Shown: positions 25,938-34,008 of the stretch, piece after piece | Layout: each line of letters opens with the position of its first letter | Position numbering within the stretch: the first letter of the stretch is position 1 | Made by a program: the position numbers and the translations under genes | Source of the DNA: DATJBF01 sp035515475 | GTDB taxonomy: Bacteria; Verrucomicrobiota; Verrucomicrobiia; Palsa-1439 | Direction: 5' to 3' | Assembly (NCBI GenBank): GCA_035515475.1 | Contig: DATJBF010000047.1 | Location: 124,001-188,000 of the forward strand | Length of the DNA stretch: 64,000 nt | The notes under the pieces: model-generated | Database searches by the model: none | Told to the model about the DNA's origin: nothing | What the model saw: the letters and a program-made list of their open reading frames with translations, nothing else

Positions 25938-26309
25938 TTAGACCTGCATCCTCATCAGTTCTTGATATGAATCGAGCAGCCGGTTGCGTACTTCGACCAT
26001 GAGTTGGAGCGATACATTGGCCTCCTCCATGGCGATCATTGCCTGGTGCAACGGCACATGTTGGCCCCCGATGACGCCGTTGACGGCCTCGGTTGCGGCG
26101 ACCTGCTTGGCGTCGACATCCTGAATCACTTTTCTCAGCACGTCGCTGAAAGACGCACCGGCCGCTTTTCCCGTTCCCGCCGTTCCAGACAGCTGGGTGA
26201 ATTCAGGGGCCGAGATGGGCGCGTCGACCGCCAGTGACTGGATCGCGGGCGGGAGAAACTGAATCATCCCGTTCGGTTTGATAATGGCGTTGATGTTGGA
26301 GACGCTCAT
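25938..26309 (-). CDS. fliE: Hook-basal body protein FliE
   Basis: Connects the MS ring to the rod; secreted type III substrate. 123 residues. The conserved C-terminal part is clear: SFSDVLRKVIQDVDAKQVAA, GQHVPLHQAMIAMEEANVSL and LMVEVRNRLLDSYQELMRMQV, the standard FliE ending. Seven bases separate it from flgC. Confidence 0.95.
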   Translation of the reverse strand: MSVSNINAIIKPNGMIQFLPPAIQSLAVDAPISAPEFTQLSGTAGTGKAAGASFSDVLRKVIQDVDAKQVAATEAVNGVIGGQHVPLHQAMIAMEEANVSLQLMVEVRNRLLDSYQELMRMQV

Positions 26310-26316
26310 TTATCCG

Positions 26317-26748
26317 TTACGCTCGTCTTCCGATCGAGAGGGTTTGCATGGCCATCACACGGGCGTTCTTGAGGACGGCAAGATTGGCTTCGTAGGCCCG
26401 CGAACTGGCGATGAGATCGGCCATTTCCTCCTGGATGTTGACATTCGGCATCGCCACCATGCCGTTGGCGTCGGCATCCGGATGGCCGGGACTGTAAATA
26501 AGTTGGCCCGGGCGCGGATCGTTTTCAATGCGGGCGACGCGAACGCCCTGTGCCTGAGCGTGGCCGGACATCTGCGAGGCTTCGTCGAGAATGGTTTCAA
26601 ACACGGCCTGCTGACGCACGTAGGGTTTGCCGTCCGGGCCGCGCGTGACGTTCGCGTTGGCGATGTTTTGGGAAATGATCTCCAACCGGACACGCTCGGC
26701 GTTGAGCGCGTTGACGGTGCTCCGGACGCCGGGCAGGAAGTCGATCAT
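26317..26748 (-). CDS. flgC: Proximal rod protein FlgC
   Basis: Rod subunit, 143 residues. N-terminal VNALNAERVRLEIISQNIAN ANVTRG and the C-terminal VNIQEEMADLIASSRAYEAN LAVLKNARVMAMQTLSIGR are classic FlgC, including the VARIENDPRPGQLIYSPGHP segment. Second gene of the long operon. Confidence 0.96.
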   Translation of the reverse strand: MIDFLPGVRSTVNALNAERVRLEIISQNIANANVTRGPDGKPYVRQQAVFETILDEASQMSGHAQAQGVRVARIENDPRPGQLIYSPGHPDADANGMVAMPNVNIQEEMADLIASSRAYEANLAVLKNARVMAMQTLSIGRRA

Positions 26749-26764
26749 GGTTCAGTCCTCCAAA

Positions 26765-27148
26765 TCATTGGCTGCGACCGGTGACGGCCAACTGAAGTCT
26801 GAGCAATTGCTCGGTGATCAATTGCGTGGCCAACGTGTGATTGAGGGTGTTCTGCTGCAAACCGACGAGTTCGCTTTCGAGTTTCACGGTGTTGCCATCG
26901 GGCGACTGGGCCAGCGCGGTGGAATCCACTTCGAGTTTTGGCTGGACGGCGGCGATGGCATCGACGTTATCGGAGGCGAGCGCACGTTGCAGCTCAGCGC
27001 CAAATGAGGGCGCGATATCGACGCGCCTGTACCCGGGCGTCTCGATGTTGGCAAGGTTGTTGGCGAGCGCTTCGTGACGCAGGACAGTAGCTTCAAGCAG
27101 CTTCTTGGCGGCAACGTAGTTGGGTTGGTTGAACAACGCGTCGATCAT
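26765..27148 (-). CDS. flgB: Proximal rod protein FlgB
   Basis: Rod subunit, 127 residues, first gene of the long operon that runs to 5949. VLRHEALANNLANIETPGYR near residue 22 is the rod signature, and the C-terminal helix has LVGLQQNTLNHTLATQLITE QLLRL. A sigma-54 type box ends 29 bases upstream, leaving a short leader with CAGGA as ribosome site. Confidence 0.95.
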   Translation of the reverse strand: MIDALFNQPNYVAAKKLLEATVLRHEALANNLANIETPGYRRVDIAPSFGAELQRALASDNVDAIAAVQPKLEVDSTALAQSPDGNTVKLESELVGLQQNTLNHTLATQLITEQLLRLQLAVTGRSQ

Positions 27149-27177
27149 GCTCAGCGTCCTGTTTTTGACCAGTGCTT

Positions 27178-27193
27178 AGCGCAGGCTGTGCCA
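27178..27193 (-). promoter_or_regulatory. Sigma-54 type -24/-12 promoter for the flgB operon
   Basis: On the minus strand TGGCACAGCCTGCGCT has a perfect TGGCAC and GC at the right place (ten bases between GG and GC). The -12 side is weaker (GCGCT rather than TTGCT). Predicted start near 27167, about 20 bases before the flgB ATG. It shares TGGCACAG with the box before flgF. Confidence 0.65.
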
Positions 27194-27295
27194 GTCAGGA
27201 GAAGACATTACAGCCGAAGGACTTACGATGTATACGGGCGACCAGACAGGAAGAAATTGCCTCCCCGAAGGTGGCGCACAGGAAAGGTTGACCGC

Positions 27296-28957
27296 CTAGT
27301 TCTGCCGAGCGATGTGCCGCAGAGTCTTCTCGGCCTCGATGCGTTTGGTTATTTCGCCACAGAGCCGTTGAGTGGCTTCGGCCAACGCACGGTCTTGATC
27401 GGCAACTTGAGTCTCCAACTCATTGAATGCGCCGCGCAAGGATTGCTCGATCCATTTGCGTTCGGTCACATCCACGCACGATCCAATGTAACCCGCAATC
27501 GTGCCGTCGGGTGCAAACCGCGGAACCCCGGACTCGACGACCCAACGATATTGGCCGTCGGCACGTTCCAGGCGATACTCTACCTGATATGGCCGGCGAT
27601 CGTTCCGGGCCGCCTGGCACGTTTTCCGGTAAAACTCCCGGTCCGCTTCGTGCACAAGCTCGAGCTGTCCCAGTGCTGTCTTGCTTTCCAGCGCACGGCC
27701 CATGAAGTCCAGACACGCCTCGTTGCGGAACGTCCATTGACCGCACGGATCCGTCATCCAGATCATCACCGGAGCCGCGTCCGCTATTGTGCGGAACCGC
27801 TGTTCGCTCTCGCGCAACGCCTGCTCCACCCGCTTCTGTTCGGTGATGTCGCGGACGATCGCCGAGATCGTGACGATGCCGCGGGTCGCTTCGACGGGTG
27901 AAAGGCTCAGCGAGACGAGTATCTTCGCGCCGTCCTTGCGTATCGCGACGGTCTCCAAACGGTCGATCCTTTCGCCGCGCGCCAACTTTCCGTTGAGATC
28001 GTGGAATTCCTCGATATGCCCGGGTGGTACGACCACTGCAATCGAGCGGCCAATCATCTCGGCCGCGTTATGGCCGTAGATCTCTTCGGCGCCCTTGTTC
28101 CAACTGGTGACCGTGCCGTCCAACGTCGTGCCAATGATGGCATCGTGGGCCGACTCGACGATCGCGGCAAGCCGGGCATTTGCTTCCTCCGCGCGCACGT
28201 CGTCGTCAATGTCGGTGGCCGTGCCAAACCAGTCAGTGATCTCGCCGTGCTCATCGCGAACCGGCGCCGCACGCGCGAGGAACCAGCGGTAGACCCCATC
28301 CGCGCGGCGCAAGCGTTGCCGGATCTCGAAGGTCTCTCCCGTCTGCAGATTCTCCGTCCAGCGGGCCAGGGCCACTGGGAGATCGTCGGGATACACGGCC
28401 CGTTCCCATGTCTTGTCGAGCGCGGACCCGTCCGCCAAGCCCGTGTACTCGGACATCCGTCTGTTGACGTAGCGGGTTTCCCCGTTACGCTTCGCGATCC
28501 AAGCCAGCTGCGGGATGTTCTCAGCCAGCGAGCGATAGAGCTGCTCGGCTGTTAGAAGCCTTTTCAGCGCTTCTTTCCGCGACACCGTCAGCCAACAAAG
28601 GAAGGCTATCTCTCCCACGAACACCGCGAGCCAAATGGGAGCGGTGTGACTCCGTCCAACGACGAAACTCGCCGACAGAGGAAAATATTGCGCTGCAATG
28701 GCTATGAGCAACACCGCCGCCAAACTTGGCCCGAAACCGGCAACCCACGCAATCAGTACCAACGGCACGACGAAAATCGAGAATGGAGTTCGTGTTCGAA
28801 AGGCCGAATCCACGCCGAGCTTTAGGGCCACAGCCACGACCGCCGAGCCGATGGCCAGGCCGTAGCGCAATCCAGAGCGCGTGGCAACGGCGTGCATGAG
28901 ACGCCCGGCACGCCACCGTCTCTGGTCATCCCCTCGTACGCCTTTCCGATTCCTCAC
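27296..28957 (-). CDS. Membrane-anchored multi-PAS sensor protein lacking a kinase domain
   Basis: 553 residues. Residues 20-110 hold hydrophobic helices (LRYGLAIGSAVVAVALKLGV, PFSIFVVPLVLIAWVAGFGP, IWLAVFVGEIAFLCWLTV), like the membrane sensor region of DUF4118-type kinases. Three PAS/PAC units follow (about 140-260, 265-385, 390-515), with WYRxxDG-like motifs, VSLSLSPVEATRGIVTISAI and GYIGSCVDVTERK. A short coiled coil ends the protein at HIARQN; there is no HisKA, HATPase, GGDEF or EAL domain, and none in the 100 bases beyond the stop. It lies 59 bases downstream of the NtrC-type regulator, where its sensor kinase would be expected. GTG at 28957 is used; an ATG at 28897 is possible. Confidence 0.85.
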   Translation of the reverse strand: MRNRKGVRGDDQRRWRAGRLMHAVATRSGLRYGLAIGSAVVAVALKLGVDSAFRTRTPFSIFVVPLVLIAWVAGFGPSLAAVLLIAIAAQYFPLSASFVVGRSHTAPIWLAVFVGEIAFLCWLTVSRKEALKRLLTAEQLYRSLAENIPQLAWIAKRNGETRYVNRRMSEYTGLADGSALDKTWERAVYPDDLPVALARWTENLQTGETFEIRQRLRRADGVYRWFLARAAPVRDEHGEITDWFGTATDIDDDVRAEEANARLAAIVESAHDAIIGTTLDGTVTSWNKGAEEIYGHNAAEMIGRSIAVVVPPGHIEEFHDLNGKLARGERIDRLETVAIRKDGAKILVSLSLSPVEATRGIVTISAIVRDITEQKRVEQALRESEQRFRTIADAAPVMIWMTDPCGQWTFRNEACLDFMGRALESKTALGQLELVHEADREFYRKTCQAARNDRRPYQVEYRLERADGQYRWVVESGVPRFAPDGTIAGYIGSCVDVTERKWIEQSLRGAFNELETQVADQDRALAEATQRLCGEITKRIEAEKTLRHIARQN

Positions 28958-29016
28958 TGCCTTCCTGTTAACGGTTACGACTGCCGACCTTCGCGGCCCA
29001 GCTACGAACGAACCTC

Positions 29017-30426
29017 CTACTCAGCAACAGCCGCGGCCGACGTTTCGGCGCGATACTCATTGAGCTTGTTTCGCAACGTCCGGACGCTGATATCGAGCAG
29101 CCGCGCGGCATGCGTGCGGTTGTTGTTGCATTCGGCCAGCGCGGCCATGATGTGTTGTCGCTCCAACTCGCTCAGGGTGGGAAACTGAGTCTGGGGCCCG
29201 GACGGCACGATCCGACCCAGCGGCGACCGTCGAGGTGACTCCGGCGCGGGCGCGGAAACTGCCAACAATCCCAGGTGTCGAGGCTCGATTATTTCGCCGT
29301 CACTGCACAGAATGATCGCGCGTTCGATCACGTTCTGCATTTCTCGAACGTTGCCGGGCCACCAATGGTCATGCATCATTTCCATGGCCGCCGACGAGAA
29401 GCCGTCGACGTGCACGCCATGTTTGCGAGCAAACCGCTGCATGAATTGTCCGGCCAGATACGCGATGTCGTCGCGCCGTTCGCGCAGCGGCGGCACGTGA
29501 ATCGGGACGACGTTGAGGCGGAAATACAGGTCCTGGCGAAAGCCTTTCTTTTCGATGGCCTCCTCGAGGTTGCGGTTGGTAGTGGAGATCACGCGCACGT
29601 CCACTTTGATTGTCCGCGTGCCTCCGACGCGTTCGAGCTCGCGCTCTTGCAGCACGCGCAACAGTTTCGCTTGGAGCTGCAGAGGGATTTCGCTGATTTC
29701 ATCGAGCAGGATCGTACCCCCGTGGGAGAGTTCGAACCGACCCTCGCGCTTGGTGAACGCTCCCGTGAACGCCCCCTTTTCATGTCCGAAGAACTCGCTT
29801 TCGATCAGGTTCTCGGGAACGGCCGCACAATTGACGCGGATGAACGGCGCGTTGGCGCGGGGACTTTCGTTGTACAACGCCCGGGCGATCAATTCCTTGC
29901 CTGTGCCGCTCTCGCCTTGAATGAGCACCGTGGCTTCCGTGCGTGCGACCTTGCGAATCAGCTGACGCAACTGCTCCATCTGTTGGCTCTTCCCCAGCAG
30001 TTCTCCCTCCGGCTCGGCCCCGCGGTCGTGGTTCAGGTAGCGATTGACGTTGACCAACCGGCTGAACTTGTCGGCCTTCTCCAGGGCGGCGTCGACCGCC
30101 TCGAAGGAAAACGGCTTGGTGAGGTAATCAAAGGCCCCGTTGCGCATGCAATCAACCGCACTTTGTACCGAGACCTGGCCGGTGATCACGATGACCAGCG
30201 GTCGTTGCGGTCGTTGTTGGAGTTCTTGAAGCAACTCCATTCCCTGACCATCGGGCAGGGTCAGGTCGAGAAACAACAGATCGAACTCGTCTTTGCCCAG
30301 TTGATGGCGCGCCGCGGCCAGCGTTGGTGCGGTGACCACGCTGTAGCGGCGTTCCCGCAATTGGTGGGCGAATTCCTTGGACATGAACTCATTGTCTTCA
30401 ACAACCAAGATTTTTTCGATGGGCAT
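29017..30426 (-). CDS. NtrC-family sigma-54-dependent response regulator (FlrC/FlgR-like by context)
   Basis: 469 residues. Receiver domain 1-120 with the phospho-acceptor Asp in LLFLDLTLPDG, the Thr in VIVITGQ and Lys in YLTKPFS. AAA+ domain at about 145-375: Walker A GESGTGKE, the sigma-54 contact motif GAFTGA in EKGAFTGAFTKREGRFELS, Walker B GGTILLDEISEIPLQLQAKL, and the arginine-finger region FRQDLYFRLNVVPI. A Fis-type HTH ends it (ECNNNRTHAARLLDISVRTL RNKL). It can activate sigma-54 promoters such as those before flgB and flgF; the link is inferred from location. Ten bases upstream lies the end of a small helical protein gene. Confidence 0.95.
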   Translation of the reverse strand: MPIEKILVVEDNEFMSKEFAHQLRERRYSVVTAPTLAAARHQLGKDEFDLLFLDLTLPDGQGMELLQELQQRPQRPLVIVITGQVSVQSAVDCMRNGAFDYLTKPFSFEAVDAALEKADKFSRLVNVNRYLNHDRGAEPEGELLGKSQQMEQLRQLIRKVARTEATVLIQGESGTGKELIARALYNESPRANAPFIRVNCAAVPENLIESEFFGHEKGAFTGAFTKREGRFELSHGGTILLDEISEIPLQLQAKLLRVLQERELERVGGTRTIKVDVRVISTTNRNLEEAIEKKGFRQDLYFRLNVVPIHVPPLRERRDDIAYLAGQFMQRFARKHGVHVDGFSSAAMEMMHDHWWPGNVREMQNVIERAIILCSDGEIIEPRHLGLLAVSAPAPESPRRSPLGRIVPSGPQTQFPTLSELERQHIMAALAECNNNRTHAARLLDISVRTLRNKLNEYRAETSAAAVAE

Positions 30427-30435
30427 GGGAGTTCC

Positions 30436-30930
30436 TCAGGCTGGGTCACTTCGCCGATACAGCTCGGCCACGAAATGCGGTTGCTGCCGGTGAGCCGAGG
30501 GCCCTTGGGAGACGGGAAGCAGCCCGCGGCGTAACATGGCTTGTTCGTTTTCCCGATCCAACACCAGAATCTTCATCATCGTGTCTTGACAGTGGCGTAG
30601 CAGCGCTGCGGTCTCACCCTGACGGGCGCGCTCCGCGGCGCTCAGCGACTGCCAGAGAATCCGAACCTCCTTGAGGCTCTTATACGACTGGTCCAAGCGC
30701 GGGAGCAAGCTCTTTCTTGCCTGATGGAACTCCCCAGCGGAGAATGGTTCGGTGGCGCGGAGGGCCCGGCCCTCACGTTCCACAAGTGTCAACATCTCCT
30801 GGCAGAGCGCCAGATGGGCCCGCAATGTCGCTGCGGGACTGGCTAGCGGGTCAGTTCTGTCGGCGGATGTTGAAGGGCTTGGTTGGCCTGGACGGCTTCG
30901 GTTTGCCATGCCAGATAATTTTTCCGCCAA
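30436..30930 (-). CDS. Helical protein of unknown function in the flagellar regulatory operon
   Basis: Up to 164 residues, not recognised. After a Ser/Pro-rich N-terminal stretch it is mostly helix, with LRAHLALCQEMLTLVEREGR, SLLPRLDQSYKSLKEVRILW and LLRHCQDTMMKILVLDRENE. Length and helix pattern resemble FlgN/FliT-type export chaperones, which is only a suggestion. The ATG at 30930 makes it overlap the preceding TPR gene by 88 bases; an internal start is possible, and the true product may lack the first 30-45 residues. Confidence 0.65.
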   Translation of the reverse strand: MAEKLSGMANRSRPGQPSPSTSADRTDPLASPAATLRAHLALCQEMLTLVEREGRALRATEPFSAGEFHQARKSLLPRLDQSYKSLKEVRILWQSLSAAERARQGETAALLRHCQDTMMKILVLDRENEQAMLRRGLLPVSQGPSAHRQQPHFVAELYRRSDPA

Positions 30931-32012
30931 CTAGCCATGTCAAGCACCGTCTTTAATTCCAAATCGGGCGTTTGGCCCAATTCCTTGCGCCGATCGAGAA
31001 CACGCGCATAGGCCGCCGTCGCCTGTTCGGTCTGGCCAAGCCGCTCATACGTCAGCCCCAGTTGATACAGGACTGGAATCTGCCAATTTGCCGACGTCTC
31101 GGCCTGGGCCAACGCCTCGTACACAAGTCGCGCCCCGGCGTAATCGCGTTGGGCGTACAGTTGGTTGGCAAACTGATTCCCGGCCCGGCATTTCCACTCC
31201 CCGCTGGCCGAGGATTCGAGCAGCCGCAAAACTTGATTGATCGCTTCTGGCTTGCGGCCCAGTTGTTGCAGGGCCTCGGCCAGTAAGAATCGCGCTTCGG
31301 GATCGTCGCCGTAGCGCCCCAAGTAACCTTGCGCGCGGGTGACGACGTCGGGGTATTGCTTCAGTTGGCTGGCACACCGGAGTAACTTGAGCTCAATTTC
31401 CGGCCGGTTCAATTTGGCTACGCTCAACTTCAACAAGCGGACGAATAACTCCTCCGCCTCTGCATACTTGCTTTCGCCGTAATAGGTGTTCGCGATCTCC
31501 GTTTGCGCATCCAGCACCATCTTCTGGTAATCGCCCGCAGTATCCAGTTTCAGGTTCAAGATAGTCGTCATCACGGCGTAAAACTTCGACAGTGCCATTT
31601 CGGTTGCCCCCATCTCCCTGTAGAGTACTCCCTGCCTCAGAAGCACTTCCGACGTGCTGGGGTCATCGGGATAAAGGCTAACGTACTGGGAGAGAATCTG
31701 CTGCGCCTGTGCCGGGCGCCCGCTGTCCTGAGCCGTTACCGCCAGTTCCAGCAACGCGGCGCGTTTGAATTCTTCTCCGACCGGCGAATCAAGAATCGAT
31801 GCCAGTGTCTCACTGGCCTGGACGAAGTCGCGCTCAATGCGCTTACGCCGCGCCAGGGCCAGCTTGATTTGAACCTCATGCTCGGTGGGATCGGGCAGAC
31901 TCGTGGAACCGAGTGTTTCCTCCCGACACGGTTGCTTCCCATTCAATCCGGCTGACACCGGATGGGTGACGAGAAACAGCCACAGGCCGGCTATGATCGC
32001 CAGTCTCTTCAT
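30843..32012 (-). CDS. Exported TPR-repeat protein
   Basis: 389 residues. Signal peptide MKRLAIIAGLWLFLVTHPVS, then a series of TPR-like helical pairs from about residue 45 to 370 (ALLELAVTAQDSGRPAQAQQ, SKYAEAEELFVRLLKLSVAK, ARFLLAEALQQLGRKPEAIN, YQLGLTYERLGQTEQATAAY). No enzymatic motif. Likely a periplasmic scaffold. Its ATG overlaps the previous gene by four bases and it is in the operon leading to the NtrC-type regulator, so a role in flagellar assembly or filament quality control is possible but unproven. Confidence 0.85.
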   Translation of the reverse strand: MKRLAIIAGLWLFLVTHPVSAGLNGKQPCREETLGSTSLPDPTEHEVQIKLALARRKRIERDFVQASETLASILDSPVGEEFKRAALLELAVTAQDSGRPAQAQQILSQYVSLYPDDPSTSEVLLRQGVLYREMGATEMALSKFYAVMTTILNLKLDTAGDYQKMVLDAQTEIANTYYGESKYAEAEELFVRLLKLSVAKLNRPEIELKLLRCASQLKQYPDVVTRAQGYLGRYGDDPEARFLLAEALQQLGRKPEAINQVLRLLESSASGEWKCRAGNQFANQLYAQRDYAGARLVYEALAQAETSANWQIPVLYQLGLTYERLGQTEQATAAYARVLDRRKELGQTPDLELKTVLDMASWRKNYLAWQTEAVQANQALQHPPTELTR

Positions 32013-32464
32013 TCAATGCGATAGGTGGCTTTGCTGGTCGCGCCGGCACCGGCCGGTTGGACCTGGCCCGCAGGCGGGACGAATCCGAACGGCACGAGCA
32101 CGCGGGTGTCGTGACTATTGCCGCGGTCCGCCCGGGACCGAAAGATGTCGACCAGCATTTGGGGCGTGAGTTCAAACTCGTTGGTCGCCGCTGCCGCTGG
32201 TGGTTCGGAACCCTCAGCAGGCGACTCGGCCGTGGACACCGTTGTCGTGGCATTGGAGTTGATGGGTTCAGGCGGCGCGCTCACCGGGGCTTCCGCCGTG
32301 GGAACCGGGAGGGGCGGCAACGTCGATTTGCCGACTGCGGCAGCCTTTGGCCGGAAGCGCAACGGCGCCGGGCCCGCGGCTGACAGGTAGCCATTGCTCG
32401 CCGCCGCCGCCGCGCCGATGCAAAAACCGGCCACCAGCAGGCCCACGCGATGGTATGTATTCAT
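32009..32464 (-). CDS. Small exported Pro/Ala-rich protein of unknown function
   Basis: 151 residues. Signal-like N-terminus MNTYHRVGLLVAGFCIGAAA, a Pro/Ala/Ser-rich linker at about 45-95, then a more ordered C-terminal piece FELTPQMLVDIFRSRADRGN and VLVPFGFVPPAGQVQPAG. Not recognised. It heads an operon with the TPR gene; a GCCGATAA-type sigma-28 box ends 11 bases before the ATG, suggesting late flagellar expression. Confidence 0.75.
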   Translation of the reverse strand: MNTYHRVGLLVAGFCIGAAAAASNGYLSAAGPAPLRFRPKAAAVGKSTLPPLPVPTAEAPVSAPPEPINSNATTTVSTAESPAEGSEPPAAAATNEFELTPQMLVDIFRSRADRGNSHDTRVLVPFGFVPPAGQVQPAGAGATSKATYRIE

Positions 32465-32475
32465 CCCATTCTATA

Positions 32476-32503
32476 TTATCGGCTTGTTCCACGATCTACT
32501 TGA
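32476..32503 (-). promoter_or_regulatory. Candidate sigma-28 promoter
   Basis: On the minus strand a perfect GCCGATAA (32476-32483) is preceded, 12 bases away, by TCAAGTAG (32496-32503), which matches TAAAGTTT at five of eight positions. The usual spacing is 11. The -10 ends 11 bases before the ATG at 32464, giving a very short leader. Confidence 0.5.
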
Positions 32504-32557
32504 GCGGGGGACAAGGACAGGGGATCCCCGTCTGCTTCGAGCACCGCGAGGTTCCGC

Positions 32558-33142
32558 TTATCGTGAGGGACCGCGCAGTTCGCCACGTTCATTGTAAATG
32601 GCGCGCGCGATCATTTCTTTCTGGTCGCCGACCAACTCCAGCAACTGGGCGACCTGTCCCTGGAGTGCCCGGTTGCGCTGTTCGAGTTCCCGGCAGCGCT
32701 CCCCCAATTCTGCGATTGTTTGTTCCACGCGGGCTTTCAGCGCGATGTTCTGCCCGATTAAATCGTGCCGCTGACTCGCATCCCGAACGGTCGCCAGCAA
32801 TTCGTCCCGCAACCATGGTTTGACGAGGAACCGGTAGACTTCGCCGTCGTTGATCGCCTTGATGATGGTATCCATGTCCACCACCCCCGTCACCAGGACG
32901 CGACTGGCATCGGGTTGAAGATCGCGGACCTGTCGGAAGAACTCGAGCCCGCTCAAGCCGGGCATCTTTTGGTCGGAGATAATGATGCCAAACTCACGCC
33001 CCCGGGCTTTTTCGAGCGCCGCGGTACCGCTACCGGCCTGGGCCACATCGTAACCGTCAGCGCTGAGCGCTTCGGTCACCAACTGCAGAGCGCCCGGGTC
33101 GTCGTCCACCACGAGCACGGCTCGGGATGCAGGAGCGGGCAT
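32558..33142 (-). CDS. Response regulator: receiver plus coiled-coil tail
   Basis: 194 residues. Receiver 1-120: acidic pair in VLVVDDDP, phospho-acceptor Asp in IIISDQKMPGLSGLEFFRQV, Thr in VLVTGVVD and Lys in FLVKPW, as in RpfG-type receivers. The C-terminal third is a coiled coil (LKARVEQTIAELGERCRELE QRNRAL) with no HD-GYP, EAL, GGDEF or DNA-binding domain, so output is probably by protein contact. It follows the FliT/FlgN-like chaperone gene by eight bases in the fliD operon. Confidence 0.88.
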   Translation of the reverse strand: MPAPASRAVLVVDDDPGALQLVTEALSADGYDVAQAGSGTAALEKARGREFGIIISDQKMPGLSGLEFFRQVRDLQPDASRVLVTGVVDMDTIIKAINDGEVYRFLVKPWLRDELLATVRDASQRHDLIGQNIALKARVEQTIAELGERCRELEQRNRALQGQVAQLLELVGDQKEMIARAIYNERGELRGPSR

Positions 33143-33150
33143 GCCGTACC

Positions 33151-33567
33151 TCAGGAAAAGGACTCCCAGCGCGCCTCCCGCGCTGGGGAATAGGCGCGGC
33201 GGATGTGGCTGAGATTACGGGCGGCGAGGTCGAGTTGCTGTAACTGCCCGTGGCATTGGTGAAGGTGTTCAGCCAGACACTGACCGTTGCGGGATTCGAG
33301 TTGGACCAGTTGTTCGATGAGGCTGCGAAGTTGTTGCTCGACCACGGCCGCGTCCATCCCGCAACGGGCGCATTCGGCGCGTAGTTCCCGCGTTGCGCCC
33401 AGGATCAGTTGCTGGAGTTGGCGCTTGGTTTCCTGTAGCTGGGCCACCTGCTGCCACGCCCCTCCGCGGATGGCCTCGCCTTCAGCCTCTGTCAGCGAGC
33501 GCCATTGCTCGTAGTAGGCACGCAGTGCGGAGAGCGCCTGCTCGACACTGGAGGGCTGGGGCGGCAT
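33151..33567 (-). CDS. FliT/FlgN-like helical export chaperone
   Basis: 138 residues, almost all helix and Gln-rich: ALSALRAYYEQWRSLTEAEG, VAQLQETKRQLQQLILGATR, VEQQLRSLIEQLVQLESRNG, HLHQCHGQLQQLDLAARNLS. The three-helix layout and the position three bases after fliS in the fliD operon suggest the FliD chaperone FliT, though FlgN-type proteins look alike. The tail HIRRAYSP is a common ending of such chaperones. The assignment rests on structure pattern and context. Confidence 0.65.
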   Translation of the reverse strand: MPPQPSSVEQALSALRAYYEQWRSLTEAEGEAIRGGAWQQVAQLQETKRQLQQLILGATRELRAECARCGMDAAVVEQQLRSLIEQLVQLESRNGQCLAEHLHQCHGQLQQLDLAARNLSHIRRAYSPAREARWESFS

Positions 33568-33570
33568 GGC

Positions 33571-33984
33571 TCACCTTGCTGGCGCCCCGGCGAGTTCGTG
33601 ACGAAGGAGCATTTCCCCCCAGGCGTCGCGCAGCGTGGTGAGTCGGGTGATAATCTCCTGAATGCCCTCGGCGGTTTTCAGACGGTTGCTTTGGTCGAGC
33701 CGCCAATCGAAATAGAGATAAAGTCGGCGCAGCGTGGCTGCCAGTTCACCGCCGGCCTCGAGGTTGAGCGCCGAGTTGAGTTCGCGGATGATGGCTTGGG
33801 CGCGTTGGATATTGTTGTGGATGGTCAGATTGAACTCGAGCGGGTCTTCATTCCGAAATCCGAGCAGGGCCCTCTCCAAGAAATTGATGGCCCCATCATA
33901 CAGCATGGCCACTCGCTGGGCAGGGCTGGCCGTCTCGGTGGCGATGCGTCGGTACGAGTGCGCAATAGCCGCCTGTGAGTTCAT
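33571..33984 (-). CDS. fliS: Flagellin export chaperone FliS
   Basis: Binds flagellin C-termini in the cytoplasm before export. 137 residues from the ATG at 33984 (an in-frame GTG at 33993 is less likely, as AGG sits eight bases before the ATG). YRRIATETASPAQRVAMLYD, GAINFLERALLGF, NIQRAQAIIRELNSALNLEA and LYLYFDWRLDQSNR are clear FliS motifs. In some systems FliS also couples to FliW/CsrA control; fliW and csrA are encoded at 50929-51652. Confidence 0.94.
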   Translation of the reverse strand: MNSQAAIAHSYRRIATETASPAQRVAMLYDGAINFLERALLGFRNEDPLEFNLTIHNNIQRAQAIIRELNSALNLEAGGELAATLRRLYLYFDWRLDQSNRLKTAEGIQEIITRLTTLRDAWGEMLLRHELAGAPAR

Positions 33985-34008
33985 GGCGCGCACCTGTTGA
34001 CAGGACGA

